11,004 bases of DNA. Origin: Betaproteobacteria bacterium. Its GTDB lineage: Bacteria > Pseudomonadota > Gammaproteobacteria > Burkholderiales > Casimicrobiaceae. A program made the position numbers and the translations under genes. Location of the stretch: contig PLYG01000123.1 of the NCBI GenBank assembly GCA_003153335.1, positions 1 through 11,004 on the forward strand. Reading direction: 5' to 3'. Of this stretch, positions 1 through 5,865 are shown piece after piece. A model generated the notes under the pieces. It was given only the letters and a program-made list of their open reading frames with translations, had not been told where the DNA came from and did not search any database. Numbering within the stretch: the stretch's first letter is position 1; each line of letters opens with the position of its first letter.

Positions 1-1
1 C

Positions 2-712
2 ATCGAGGAACTGCCGCGCAACGCCCGCATGGCCATCGTCACCTTCGCCGGCACGGCATCCGTGGTGCAGACGCCCACCGAAAACCGCGACGACCTGACC
101 GCCGCGATCAATCGCTTCCAGCTCCAGCGCGCCACCGCCACGGGCAGCGGCCTGCTTGTCTCGTTGGCGCAACTGCTGCCCGAGGCCGGCATCGATCTGG
201 AATCCGCGGTATTCGACAGCGCCTTTTCGCGTTACGGCGGCGGCGCCGCCTCGCTCGACCGTCCGCGCAAGGCGGAGAAGGCGGCAACGAAGGACTTCAC
301 ACCGGTGCCGCCCGGCTCGTATACCTCCGGCGCGATCATCCTGCTCAGCGACGGGCGGCGAACGACGGGTCCCGATCCCATCGAGGCGGCGAAGCTCGCC
401 GCCGATCGCGGCGTTCGCGTCTACACTGTGGGCTTCGGCACCAAGGAAGGAGGAATGATAGGCGACGACCAGTGGTCGTTCTATGTGCGCCTGGACGAAG
501 AGACCCTGAAGGCCGTCGCCACCATCACCGGCGCCGAGTATTTCTATGCGGGCACGGCCGCCGATCTGCGCAAGGTCTATCAGAACCTCACGTTGAAATT
601 CGGACTGGAACGCAAAGAAACTGAAATCAGCGCGCTGTTCAGCGCCGCGGCGGCGGCGCTGGTGGTGATCGCTGCGGTCTTGTCCCTGCTCTGGTTTCAT
701 CGCAGGGCCTGA
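2..712 (+). CDS. VWA domain protein, BatA-like, membrane anchored (5' end missing)
   Basis: The reading frame is open from the first bases of the window, so the internal ATG at 29 is not the start; about 236 C-terminal residues are present. A von Willebrand A fold is visible: a buried strand (MAIVTFAG), a MIDAS-type threonine region (RATATGSGL), then the strand IILLSDG with its conserved Asp, followed by VRVYTVGFGT. The DxSxS part of the metal site lies off the left edge. After the domain comes a stretch with LDEETLKAVATITGAEYFYA, typical of BatA / calcium-activated chloride channel homologues. One membrane helix follows near the C terminus (ALFSAAAAALVVIAAVLSLL) with a short basic tail, so the VWA domain should be periplasmic. 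Relatives usually sit next to MoxR-type ATPase genes and are thought to act in envelope or metal-centre assembly; those neighbours cannot be seen here. Exact role unknown. Confidence 0.85.
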   Translation: MEELPRNARMAIVTFAGTASVVQTPTENRDDLTAAINRFQLQRATATGSGLLVSLAQLLPEAGIDLESAVFDSAFSRYGGGAASLDRPRKAEKAATKDFTPVPPGSYTSGAIILLSDGRRTTGPDPIEAAKLAADRGVRVYTVGFGTKEGGMIGDDQWSFYVRLDEETLKAVATITGAEYFYAGTAADLRKVYQNLTLKFGLERKETEISALFSAAAAALVVIAAVLSLLWFHRRA

Positions 713-753
713 CGGCGGCGAAAGGACCGACAGCGTGCGGGACCCCCGTGAAT

Positions 754-777
754 CCAGAGGGCAAATCCGCCCTTGGG
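754..777 (+). other. imperfect hairpin after the VWA gene
   Basis: CCAGAGGGC (754-762) can pair with GCCCTTGGG (769-777) around a six-base loop, with one mismatch and one G-T pair. It lies 42 bases after the VWA stop codon. There is no T-run, so it is at best a weak terminator or a transcript-end structure. A second small palindrome, TGGGAT-G-ATCCCA (774-786), overlaps its right arm. The rest of the 713-805 spacer shows nothing recognisable. Confidence 0.25.
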
Positions 778-805
778 ATGATCCCAGGCATCGTCTAACC
801 CTGAT

Positions 806-819
806 TTGACCCTGGTCAA
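806..819. promoter_or_regulatory. FNR/ANR-type operator upstream of the universal stress gene
   Basis: TTGACCCTGGTCAA is a perfect inverted repeat, TTGAC-N4-GTCAA, which closely matches the FNR/ANR consensus TTGAT-N4-ATCAA. Its centre (812.5) lies about 40.5 bases upstream of the start point predicted from the TAGATT box at 841-846, the class II activator position at which the regulator replaces a -35 element. No good -35 hexamer is present. Universal stress genes in proteobacteria are often induced by FNR-family regulators under low oxygen. The spacing is seen in the sequence; identity of the regulator is inferred. Confidence 0.6.
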
Positions 820-840
820 TACGCGGCACCAAGGGACTGG

Positions 841-846
841 TAGATT
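841..846 (+). promoter_or_regulatory. predicted -10 box of the universal stress gene
   Basis: TAGATT matches the TATAAT consensus at four of six positions and sits at the distance from the 806-819 palindrome expected for a class II FNR-dependent promoter. Transcription would start near 853, giving a leader of about 67 bases before the ATG at 920. Confidence 0.45.
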
Positions 847-908
847 TCTTGGAAAGGCTGATTCCCGAACGAGGCACTGGCCGGATCGCCGAGCGCGAAT
901 TTCATTCT

Positions 909-912
909 GGAG
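909..912 (+). promoter_or_regulatory. ribosome binding site that sets the universal stress protein start
   Basis: GGAG lies seven bases before the ATG at 920. The frame stays open upstream to a TTG at 806, but that TTG is inside the FNR-like palindrome and has no Shine-Dalgarno sequence, so 920 is the likely start. Confidence 0.6.
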
Positions 913-919
913 AAATGCG

Positions 920-1759
920 ATGAGCTACAAGAGCATGATAGTGCACCTGGACAATGATCGTCGTTGCGCGGAGCGAATCGATATCGCCGCAAGACTCGCA
1001 CTCGACTTCGACGCCCACCTGACGGGGCTGTACCTGCTGCGGCAGCCTGAAGTTCCAAGCTATGTGCGTGCTGAAATTGGCACCGAGTTTCTCGAGGGCC
1101 GGCTCCGGGAGTGGCATCTGAGGCAGATCGAGCTCATGACCGCGCAGTTTGGCGAGAGGGCGGCCCAAGCCGGGGTGAACGGAGCCGAGTTTCGCTGCGA
1201 CGACAGTTGGCCGACGGAGGCGATCGCCCTGCAAGCGCGCTATGCCGATTTGCTGATATTGGGTCAAACCGATCGGGGCGACGACAAGGCCCTGATGGAA
1301 CCCGGCTTCCAAGGGCAGACCGTGCTGTCGAGCGGGCGGCCGGTGCTCCTCATTCCCAGCGCGGGAAAGTTTCCGACTATCGGCAAACGTGTCCTGGTCG
1401 CATGGGACGCGGGCCGCGAAGCGGCCAGGGCGGTTACCGACGCCCTGCCCTTCCTGGAGCGCGCGGCCAAGGTCACGATACTGGCGGTCAATCCCGACAG
1501 GAACGTAGCGCATGGCGAACAACCCGGCGCGGACATTGCATTGTTTCTGGCGCGCCATGGGGTCCGCGTCGAGGCTGCGGAGAGTCACTCCGGAGAAGTC
1601 GACGTCGGTGCCTGGCTACTGTCGCGGGCGTTCGACCTGGAGGCGGACCTCATCGTGATGGGCGGCTATGCTCATTCGCGCATGCGCGAGCTGGCGTTCG
1701 GCGGTGTGACGCGCACCTTGCTGGGCGAAATGACGGTACCGGTGCTGATGTCGCATTGA
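920..1759 (+). CDS. universal stress protein, tandem UspA domains
   Basis: A 279-residue cytoplasmic protein with two UspA folds, about residues 1-147 and 156-277. The N-terminal domain begins MSYKSMIVHLDND and ends with the strand PVLLIPSAGK. The C-terminal domain begins KRVLVAWDAGREAARAV, and its end DLIVMGGYAHSRMRE, followed by FGGVTRTLL and VPVLMS, matches the ATP-binding loop of the family in the variant common to tandem proteobacterial Usp proteins. The first domain has only a degenerate loop (LLILGQTDRG), so nucleotide is probably bound mainly by the second. Members generally support survival under stress, energy limitation or low oxygen. The gene stands alone, facing an alcohol dehydrogenase gene, and an FNR-like operator sits upstream, which suggests induction under oxygen limitation (inference). 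No specific biochemical partner can be named. Confidence 0.93.
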   Translation: MSYKSMIVHLDNDRRCAERIDIAARLALDFDAHLTGLYLLRQPEVPSYVRAEIGTEFLEGRLREWHLRQIELMTAQFGERAAQAGVNGAEFRCDDSWPTEAIALQARYADLLILGQTDRGDDKALMEPGFQGQTVLSSGRPVLLIPSAGKFPTIGKRVLVAWDAGREAARAVTDALPFLERAAKVTILAVNPDRNVAHGEQPGADIALFLARHGVRVEAAESHSGEVDVGAWLLSRAFDLEADLIVMGGYAHSRMRELAFGGVTRTLLGEMTVPVLMSH

Positions 1760-1775
1760 TCGCGAACCAGCAGGA

Positions 1776-1791
1776 GTCGGCGCGAGCCGGC
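1776..1791. terminator. hairpin between convergent genes, possible terminator
   Basis: GTCGGC (1776-1781) pairs with GCCGGC (1786-1791), one pair being G-T, around a GCGA loop of the stable GNRA type. It lies in the 53-base gap between the stop codons of the stress protein gene and the convergent dehydrogenase gene. No T-run follows on either strand, so intrinsic termination is uncertain. Confidence 0.3.
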
Positions 1792-1812
1792 ATTGGGTCA
1801 GCGCAGCGGGTT

Positions 1813-2799
1813 CTATCTTGTCAGCAGCACAGCGGCACCGGTGATGCGGCCGTCGCGCAGCCGCGTCAATGCCTCGTTTGCCTGCTCCAGCGCAAAGGTC
1901 TCGACCGTGGTCGTTACGGGTATCGTAGGAGCAAGTGCCAGGAACTCCTCCCCGTCCTGGCGCGTCAGGTTGGCAACCGAGACGATCTGGCGTTCGCCCC
2001 ACAGGATCTCGTAAGGAAAGGCCGGGATAGTGCTCATGTGAATCCCGGCGCATACCACGATGCCGCCCTTGACCACCGCGCGCAGTGCAGCGGGCACCAG
2101 GGCGCCGACCGGCGCAAACAGTATCGCCGCATCGAGCGGCGCGGGCGGCGACTGCGTTGAATCGCCGGCCCATACTGCCCCCAGCGCCAGCGCCAATGCC
2201 TGTGCCGCGGCGTCGCCGGGGCGCGTCAGGGCATAGATCTCTCGTCCCTGGTGGCGGGCAACCTGCGCGACGATGTGGGCCGCTGCGCCGAAACCGTAGA
2301 TGCCCAGCCGTCGCGCCGCGCCGGTCTTAAGTAACGCCCTGTAACCGATAAGGCCGGCGCAAAGCAACGGCGCCGCCTCGGCATCGCCATATGCCCCGGG
2401 GAGTGCAAAGCAGTAGCGGCTGTCGGCAAGCGCGTAGTCGGCATAGCCGCCATCGATGTGATAGCCGGTAAAACGCGCCGCATCGCACAAGTTTTCACGG
2501 CCGCTCAGACAATAGGGGCATGTCCCGCAGGTCCAGCCCAGCCACGGCACGCCGACGCGCTTGCCGGGGGCGAATTGCTCCGCCCCCGGTCCAGCCTCTG
2601 CGACCGTGCCGACGATCTCGTGGCCGGGAACTATCGGGTGGTCCAGATGCGGCAACTCGCCATCGACTATGTGCAGGTCGGTGCGGCATACGCCGCAGGC
2701 GCTGACGCGCACCAGGACTTGACCGGGCGCGGGCCGGCCGGGATCGCGGTGAACGAGTTGCAGCGGCTTTCCCGCTTCGGCGAGTTGCATCGAACGCAT
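1813..2799 (-). CDS. zinc-dependent alcohol dehydrogenase family protein
   Basis: A 328-residue medium-chain dehydrogenase/reductase, predicted to oxidise an alcohol or reduce an aldehyde with NAD(P). The N-terminal catalytic domain has ACGVCRTDLH (catalytic-zinc Cys38) and VPGHE (His60), with a third candidate ligand Cys147 in PLLCAG. The structural-zinc loop is complete: Cys91, 94, 97 and 105 in GWTCGTCPYCLSGRENLC. The Rossmann motif IYGFGAAAH lies at about 167-175. The length fits the family, which includes AdhP-like enzymes. The ATG at 2799 is chosen because homology begins there (MRSMQLAEAGKPL); a TTG at 2853 would add 18 unrelated residues and overlaps a likely -35 box. A second ATG at 2790 is possible. 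It is probably transcribed alone, 173 bases downstream of the ammonia-lyase gene on the same strand. The substrate cannot be read from the sequence. Confidence 0.92.
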   Translation of the reverse strand: MRSMQLAEAGKPLQLVHRDPGRPAPGQVLVRVSACGVCRTDLHIVDGELPHLDHPIVPGHEIVGTVAEAGPGAEQFAPGKRVGVPWLGWTCGTCPYCLSGRENLCDAARFTGYHIDGGYADYALADSRYCFALPGAYGDAEAAPLLCAGLIGYRALLKTGAARRLGIYGFGAAAHIVAQVARHQGREIYALTRPGDAAAQALALALGAVWAGDSTQSPPAPLDAAILFAPVGALVPAALRAVVKGGIVVCAGIHMSTIPAFPYEILWGERQIVSVANLTRQDGEEFLALAPTIPVTTTVETFALEQANEALTRLRDGRITGAAVLLTR

Positions 2800-2829
2800 G
2801 AGGCGATAACCCCCGAAGAAAGAAAACGC

Positions 2830-2858
2830 AGCATCGGCGCAGCGCGTGATCAAGTCAA
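2830..2858 (-). promoter_or_regulatory. predicted sigma70 promoter of the alcohol dehydrogenase gene
   Basis: On the minus strand, TTGACT (2858-2853) is followed after exactly 17 bases by GATGCT (2835-2830). The -35 box is good and the -10 box only fair. The start point would fall near 2823, giving a leader of about 24 bases before the ATG at 2799. Confidence 0.4.
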
Positions 2859-2943
2859 GTCCCCACGCCAGCCACCCCGACTACCCTTTAAACGGGCCGC
2901 CGGCGCTGCTGCCAAGGTCCGCGCGCAGCTTGCACTGCATGGG

Positions 2944-2955
2944 TGCCCGAGGGCA
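2944..2955. repeat. short perfect palindrome after the ammonia-lyase gene
   Basis: TGCCCGAGGGCA is a perfect 12-base palindrome located 17 bases past the stop codon of the ammonia-lyase gene. It could be a small transcript-end hairpin but has no T-run and a very tight loop. The rest of the 2859-2972 spacer shows nothing recognisable. Confidence 0.2.
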
Positions 2956-2972
2956 AGTGTGCCGCTTCCCCG

Positions 2973-3935
2973 TTACGCCGCAAGCAACGACGTGAACCGC
3001 TCGAGATCGATATTCCCGCCGCTGATGACAATCCCCACACGCTTTCCCCTGAGCTCGGATTTCAGCTTGCGTGCCGCCGCGAACCCGAGGCAGCCGGTGG
3101 GTTCGGCCACGATTTTCATCCGTGCGGCAAAGAAGCGCATGCTGTCGACCAACTCATCGTCGGTGGCGGTGAAAATGTCGTCTACATCGCGCTTGATGAT
3201 CGCGAACGTATAGGCGCCGAGATGCTGCGTCTGCGCGCCGTCGGCGATGGTGCGCGGGGTGTCGATGTGCACCAGGGCGCCGGAACGAAACGACTGTTGG
3301 CCATCGTTGCCGGCCTCGGGCTCGACGCCGTAGAGCCGGCACCGGGACGACAGCGCGCGCCCGGAAAGCGCGGAACCGGACAGCAGGCCGCCGCCGCCCA
3401 GCGGAACGAACAGCGCATCGAGATCGCCGACCTCGTCGAACAATTCCCTGGCAGCGGTGCCCTGCCCCGAGATCACATCGGGATGGTCGTACGGCGGAAT
3501 GAGGGTCATACCCTTTTCCTCCGCCAGCTTTTTCCCGATGGCTTCACGATCCTCGTTGTAACGGTCATAGACGACGACATTCCCGCCATAGCCTTTGGTC
3601 GCGGCAGCCTTGGCGGCCGGCGCGTCATGGGGCATGAGAATTGTCGCCGGCAAGCCGAGAATGCGGGCCGAGAGCGCGATCGCCTGCGCGTGGTTGCCGG
3701 AAGAAAAGGTCACGACACCGGCGCGACGCTGGCGATCATCGAAGCGGGACAGCGCGTTGAACGCACCACGGAATTTGAAAGCGCCCATGCGCTGGAAGTT
3801 TTCGCACTTGAAGAACACTTCCGCGCCGAGTTCATCATTCACCGTGCGCGAGGTCATCACCGGCGTGCGGTGGGCGTGGCCCTCGATGCGCTTTGCCGCG
3901 GCGACGACATCGTCGAAGGTTGGGAGAATCAGCAT
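2973..3935 (-). CDS. PLP-dependent ammonia-lyase: serine racemase / threo-3-hydroxyaspartate dehydratase class
   Basis: A 320-residue fold-type II PLP enzyme without the C-terminal ACT domain of biosynthetic IlvA. PLP-binding Lys54 is in GAFKFRG, Ser79 starts SGNHAQA, the phosphate loop is LGGGGLLSG (179-187), and VISGGN (303-308) contacts the pyridine ring. Relative to fission yeast serine racemase as I recall it (Lys57, Ser82, metal ligands Glu208/Gly212/Asp214), all five positions are present with a constant offset of three: Lys54, Ser79, Glu205, Gly209, Asp211. The stretch GVEPEAGNDGQQS and the later TIADGAQTQHLG are hallmarks of this branch, which includes yeast SRY1. It would release ammonia from hydroxy-amino acids (threonine, serine or 3-hydroxyaspartate) and might racemise serine. 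The start at 3935 is chosen because GGAAAG lies eight bases upstream and homology begins there; the open frame reaching 4091 is leader and terminator sequence. Confidence 0.9.
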   Translation of the reverse strand: MLILPTFDDVVAAAKRIEGHAHRTPVMTSRTVNDELGAEVFFKCENFQRMGAFKFRGAFNALSRFDDRQRRAGVVTFSSGNHAQAIALSARILGLPATILMPHDAPAAKAAATKGYGGNVVVYDRYNEDREAIGKKLAEEKGMTLIPPYDHPDVISGQGTAARELFDEVGDLDALFVPLGGGGLLSGSALSGRALSSRCRLYGVEPEAGNDGQQSFRSGALVHIDTPRTIADGAQTQHLGAYTFAIIKRDVDDIFTATDDELVDSMRFFAARMKIVAEPTGCLGFAAARKLKSELRGKRVGIVISGGNIDLERFTSLLAA

Positions 3936-3943
3936 GGGCTTAT

Positions 3944-3949
3944 CTTTCC
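3944..3949 (-). promoter_or_regulatory. ribosome binding site that sets the ammonia-lyase start
   Basis: GGAAAG on the minus strand lies eight bases before the ATG at 3935. It supports this start over the much longer open frame, whose extra residues are encoded by a REP-like hairpin and the efp terminator. Confidence 0.55.
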
Positions 3950-4015
3950 GGACGATTGATCGGACAACGCAGATACCCGGCCGGCAGACGTCGCTCGCGC
4001 ATCCAACACATTCAC

Positions 4016-4039
4016 CCTCGCCCCGCTTGCGGGGAGAGG
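4016..4039. repeat. REP-like dispersed palindrome
   Basis: A near-perfect inverted repeat centred on CCCCGCTTGCGGGG, with outer arms CCTC/GAGG and a single G-A mismatch. Hairpins of this CTCTCCCCGC-type composition are common as scattered intergenic repeats in proteobacterial genomes, and their translations give the recognisable SPSPRLRGE string that appears in antisense frames here. It sits in the 195-base gap between efp and the ammonia-lyase gene. It may stabilise transcript ends or simply be a passive repeat. Copy number elsewhere in the genome cannot be seen from this window. Confidence 0.55.
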
Positions 4040-4076
4040 TGGATCTGGGCAGGTTGACCGCAGTATGCGATCTCGG

Positions 4077-4108
4077 AAACAAAAACGCCACCGCGAACGG
4101 TGGCGTTT
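4077..4108 (-). terminator. intrinsic terminator of efp
   Basis: Read on the minus strand, AAACGCCACCG and CGGTGGCGTTT form a perfect 11-base-pair stem closed by a TTCG tetraloop, followed by T-rich sequence (TTTTTGTTTC, counting the last stem bases). It begins 22 bases after the efp stop codon. This is a classic Rho-independent terminator and closes the ligase-earP-efp transcription unit, separating it from the ammonia-lyase gene. Confidence 0.92.
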
Positions 4109-4130
4109 CTCGTTGCGGCGGATTTTAGAA

Positions 4131-4682
4131 TCAGACGCGCCGCTTGTACTCACCGGTGCGGGTGTCGATCTCGACCTTGTCGCCGCTGTCACAGAACAGC
4201 GGCACGGACAGCACAAAACCGGTCGCGGTATGAGCCGGCTTCAACACCTTGCCCGACGTGTCGCCGCGAACGGCCGGGTCGGTCTGGATTTCGCGCACGA
4301 CGGTGTTGGGCAGTTGCACCGAAATCGGCTTGCCCTGATACAGCACCATGTCGCACTGCATCCCGTCTTCCAGGAAGTGGATGGCGTCGCCCAGGTTGTC
4401 TTTTTCGACTTCGACCTGGTTGAACTCGCTGTCCATGAACACGTACATCGGATCGGCGAAGTATGAAAACGAGACTTCACGCCGGTCGAGCATGATGTCC
4501 TCGAATTTTTCGTCGGCCTTGTAAATGGTCTCGGAATTAGTGCCCGTAAGCAGGTTCTTGAGCTTCATTTTGACGACCGAGGCATTGCGGCCGGACTTGC
4601 TGAAGTCCGCCTTCTGCACGACCATCGGATCCTTGCCGATCATGATCACGTTGCCGGCGCGGACATCTTGCGCGATTTTCAT
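4131..4682 (-). CDS. efp: translation elongation factor P
   Basis: EF-P binds between the P and E sites of the ribosome and speeds peptide bond formation at consecutive prolines. The 183-residue protein begins MKIAQDVRAGNVIMIGKDP and has the three expected beta-barrel domains: the KOW-like N domain to about 63, an OB domain (about 66-127), and a C-terminal OB domain ending in the family signature with GDKVEIDTRTGEYKRR. The tip loop reads SKSGRNAS with Arg at position 32, the residue that is rhamnosylated in the EarP-type systems of Pseudomonas and Neisseria, instead of the lysine modified by EpmA or the deoxyhypusine-type pathways. The partner gene earP lies 37 bases upstream on the same strand. 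AGGA lies six bases before the ATG. The open frame continues upstream to 4877, but only as a shadow of earP. A consensus -10 box lies just upstream. Confidence 0.97.
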   Translation of the reverse strand: MKIAQDVRAGNVIMIGKDPMVVQKADFSKSGRNASVVKMKLKNLLTGTNSETIYKADEKFEDIMLDRREVSFSYFADPMYVFMDSEFNQVEVEKDNLGDAIHFLEDGMQCDMVLYQGKPISVQLPNTVVREIQTDPAVRGDTSGKVLKPAHTATGFVLSVPLFCDSGDKVEIDTRTGEYKRRV

Positions 4683-4708
4683 GTTGCGTCCTGAAGAGTA
4701 AATGTCGG

Positions 4709-4733
4709 AAAACCCGGCATTATAGCCGGTTTT
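4709..4733 (-). promoter_or_regulatory. palindromic -10 region of efp overlapping the earP stop codon
   Basis: On the minus strand, AAAACCGGC and GCCGG-G-TTTT flank a perfect TATAAT (4724-4719). The TAA stop codon of earP forms part of this box. A start point near 4712 would give a leader of about 30 bases for efp. The -35 is weak (GGCGGA at 17-base spacing). The same bases could fold as a five-pair GC stem followed by TTTT, so partial termination between earP and efp is an alternative reading. Confidence 0.5.
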
Positions 4734-5865
4734 CGACGGCTTCCGCCAGTGCGCTGACCAAATCGCGCTGGGCGGCGAGCGTGGCGGCCCACTCCTCCGC
4801 ATCGTCCGTCCAGTCGGCGAGCGTTGCTTGCGCCGTGGCCCATACGGCAGCGGGATCGCCACTGCCGTTCCAGGCATCGAACAACGCGCGTACCGCCGCA
4901 GCGGCGCTGCCGCTTAAGCCCGCGCAGTACCGTTCGAGAAACGCGCGCAACTTGGGGACATGCGCATCGTCCTGCTGCGGATAAAGGTGCCAGACCAGCG
5001 GCCTGCCTGCCCATTGCGCCCGCACGAACGAATCCTCGCCGCGGACAAAGTTCAAGTCGCATGCCCAGAGCAACGGATCGTAGTCAACCTGCCGCCGGAA
5101 CGGGATAACCGCAAGCTGCAGCTTTCCGCGGGAAACCCTGGCGCCAACAGCGGGGCAACTGCCGAAAAATCCGGCGCTCTCGTTCACCAGCACACCTTCG
5201 GGAACCGCACAGGTAACGGGCCGGTCGCCGCCCGCCCAAGCCGAGAACAGGCCAGGGGCAGCCAGATTGGCATACGCGAACAATGAGACGCGCAACTCCC
5301 CCGCTACCGGCGGTTGCAACCCGACCGAGCGCCACAGCGCGTATTGCGCAGCGCGATCCTGCCGGAACGCATCGCGCCGGGCCACCAGGTCCCGCTCGCG
5401 CAGCAGTCCACCCGTGCGCGGCGTGAATCCGGGAAAGAAAAAGTACTTGGTCAGCGGCAGTCGCGGATGCGGCGAGGGCAAAAGGTGGCAGCCGTCGACC
5501 CACGCTTCCGCGCTCAGATACTCAAGATTGATCCAAACGGGTTTAGGCGAACGCGCGGCCATCGCCACGGCGAACGAGTCCGGTGTCTTGCAGGCAAACG
5601 CTTCGATGACCACATCGTGCGGTCTTTGCGGCGACAGCGGTTCGGTCCAGCGCCGGATGTCCACGCCCGCGCAGCGCTGCTCGTCCAGTCCGGGGACGAC
5701 CTCCGGCCATATCCGAACCAGCGCTGTCACGTCGTCCACCCACAGCCGCACCGTATCGCCGCGCTCGGCAGCCAATTGGCGGGCCAGCCGCCAACACACG
5801 CCGATGTCGCCATAGTTGTCGACGACCCTGCAAAAGATATCCCACGAATCGATGTGGCGCATCAT
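4720..5865 (-). CDS. earP: EF-P arginine-32 rhamnosyltransferase EarP
   Basis: EarP (formerly DUF2331) transfers rhamnose from dTDP-beta-L-rhamnose to Arg32 of EF-P, activating it for polyproline rescue. It is a GT-B fold glycosyltransferase with inverting chemistry. The 381-residue protein carries the signature WDIFCRVVDNYGDIGVCWRLARQL, with Asp16 and Asp20 matching the essential aspartates known from Pseudomonas and Neisseria EarP. The nucleotide-sugar region has NFVRGEDSFVRAQWAGRP (273-289) followed by HLYPQQDDAH, both typical of the family. The start is an ATGATG pair: the first ATG overlaps the TGA of the upstream CoA ligase gene in the form ATGA, suggesting translational coupling; the second ATG would give 380 residues. 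Its substrate gene efp follows after 37 bases and encodes an EF-P with Arg32, which fits the assignment. Genes for dTDP-rhamnose synthesis are not in this window. Confidence 0.96.
   Translation of the reverse strand: MMRHIDSWDIFCRVVDNYGDIGVCWRLARQLAAERGDTVRLWVDDVTALVRIWPEVVPGLDEQRCAGVDIRRWTEPLSPQRPHDVVIEAFACKTPDSFAVAMAARSPKPVWINLEYLSAEAWVDGCHLLPSPHPRLPLTKYFFFPGFTPRTGGLLRERDLVARRDAFRQDRAAQYALWRSVGLQPPVAGELRVSLFAYANLAAPGLFSAWAGGDRPVTCAVPEGVLVNESAGFFGSCPAVGARVSRGKLQLAVIPFRRQVDYDPLLWACDLNFVRGEDSFVRAQWAGRPLVWHLYPQQDDAHVPKLRAFLERYCAGLSGSAAAAVRALFDAWNGSGDPAAVWATAQATLADWTDDAEEWAATLAAQRDLVSALAEAVENRL

Noticed and set aside
29..31. ATG at 29 as the true start of the VWA protein
   Set aside because: The frame is open to the window edge and the first part of the VWA domain is missing, so this methionine is internal to a buried strand.
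806..919. N-terminal extension of the universal stress protein from a TTG at 806
   Set aside because: The TTG lies within the FNR-like palindrome, the extra residues show no family similarity, and a good GGAG precedes the ATG at 920.
1111..2160. A 349-codon plus-strand open frame crossing the end of the stress gene and running antisense to the dehydrogenase gene
   Set aside because: It is frame-shifted within a clear Usp gene, is rich in Arg and Gly as expected of GC-rich shadow frames, and shows no family motif.
2943..3959. A 338-codon open frame antisense to the ammonia-lyase gene
   Set aside because: The minus-strand frame has complete PLP-enzyme motifs and a ribosome binding site; this frame has neither.
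3936..4080. A promoter for the ammonia-lyase gene (for example TTGTCC-N17-GATAAG on the minus strand)
   Set aside because: The -10 would be only three bases from the ATG, inside the ribosome binding region, so it is not credible; no better candidate was seen.
4083..4108. The efp terminator hairpin as a plus-strand terminator or small RNA
   Set aside because: No plus-strand gene leads into it, and the T-run is only good on the minus strand, next to the efp stop.
4683..4877. N-terminal extension of EF-P
   Set aside because: It overlaps the 3' end of earP in another frame; EF-P homology starts exactly at MKIAQDVRAG.
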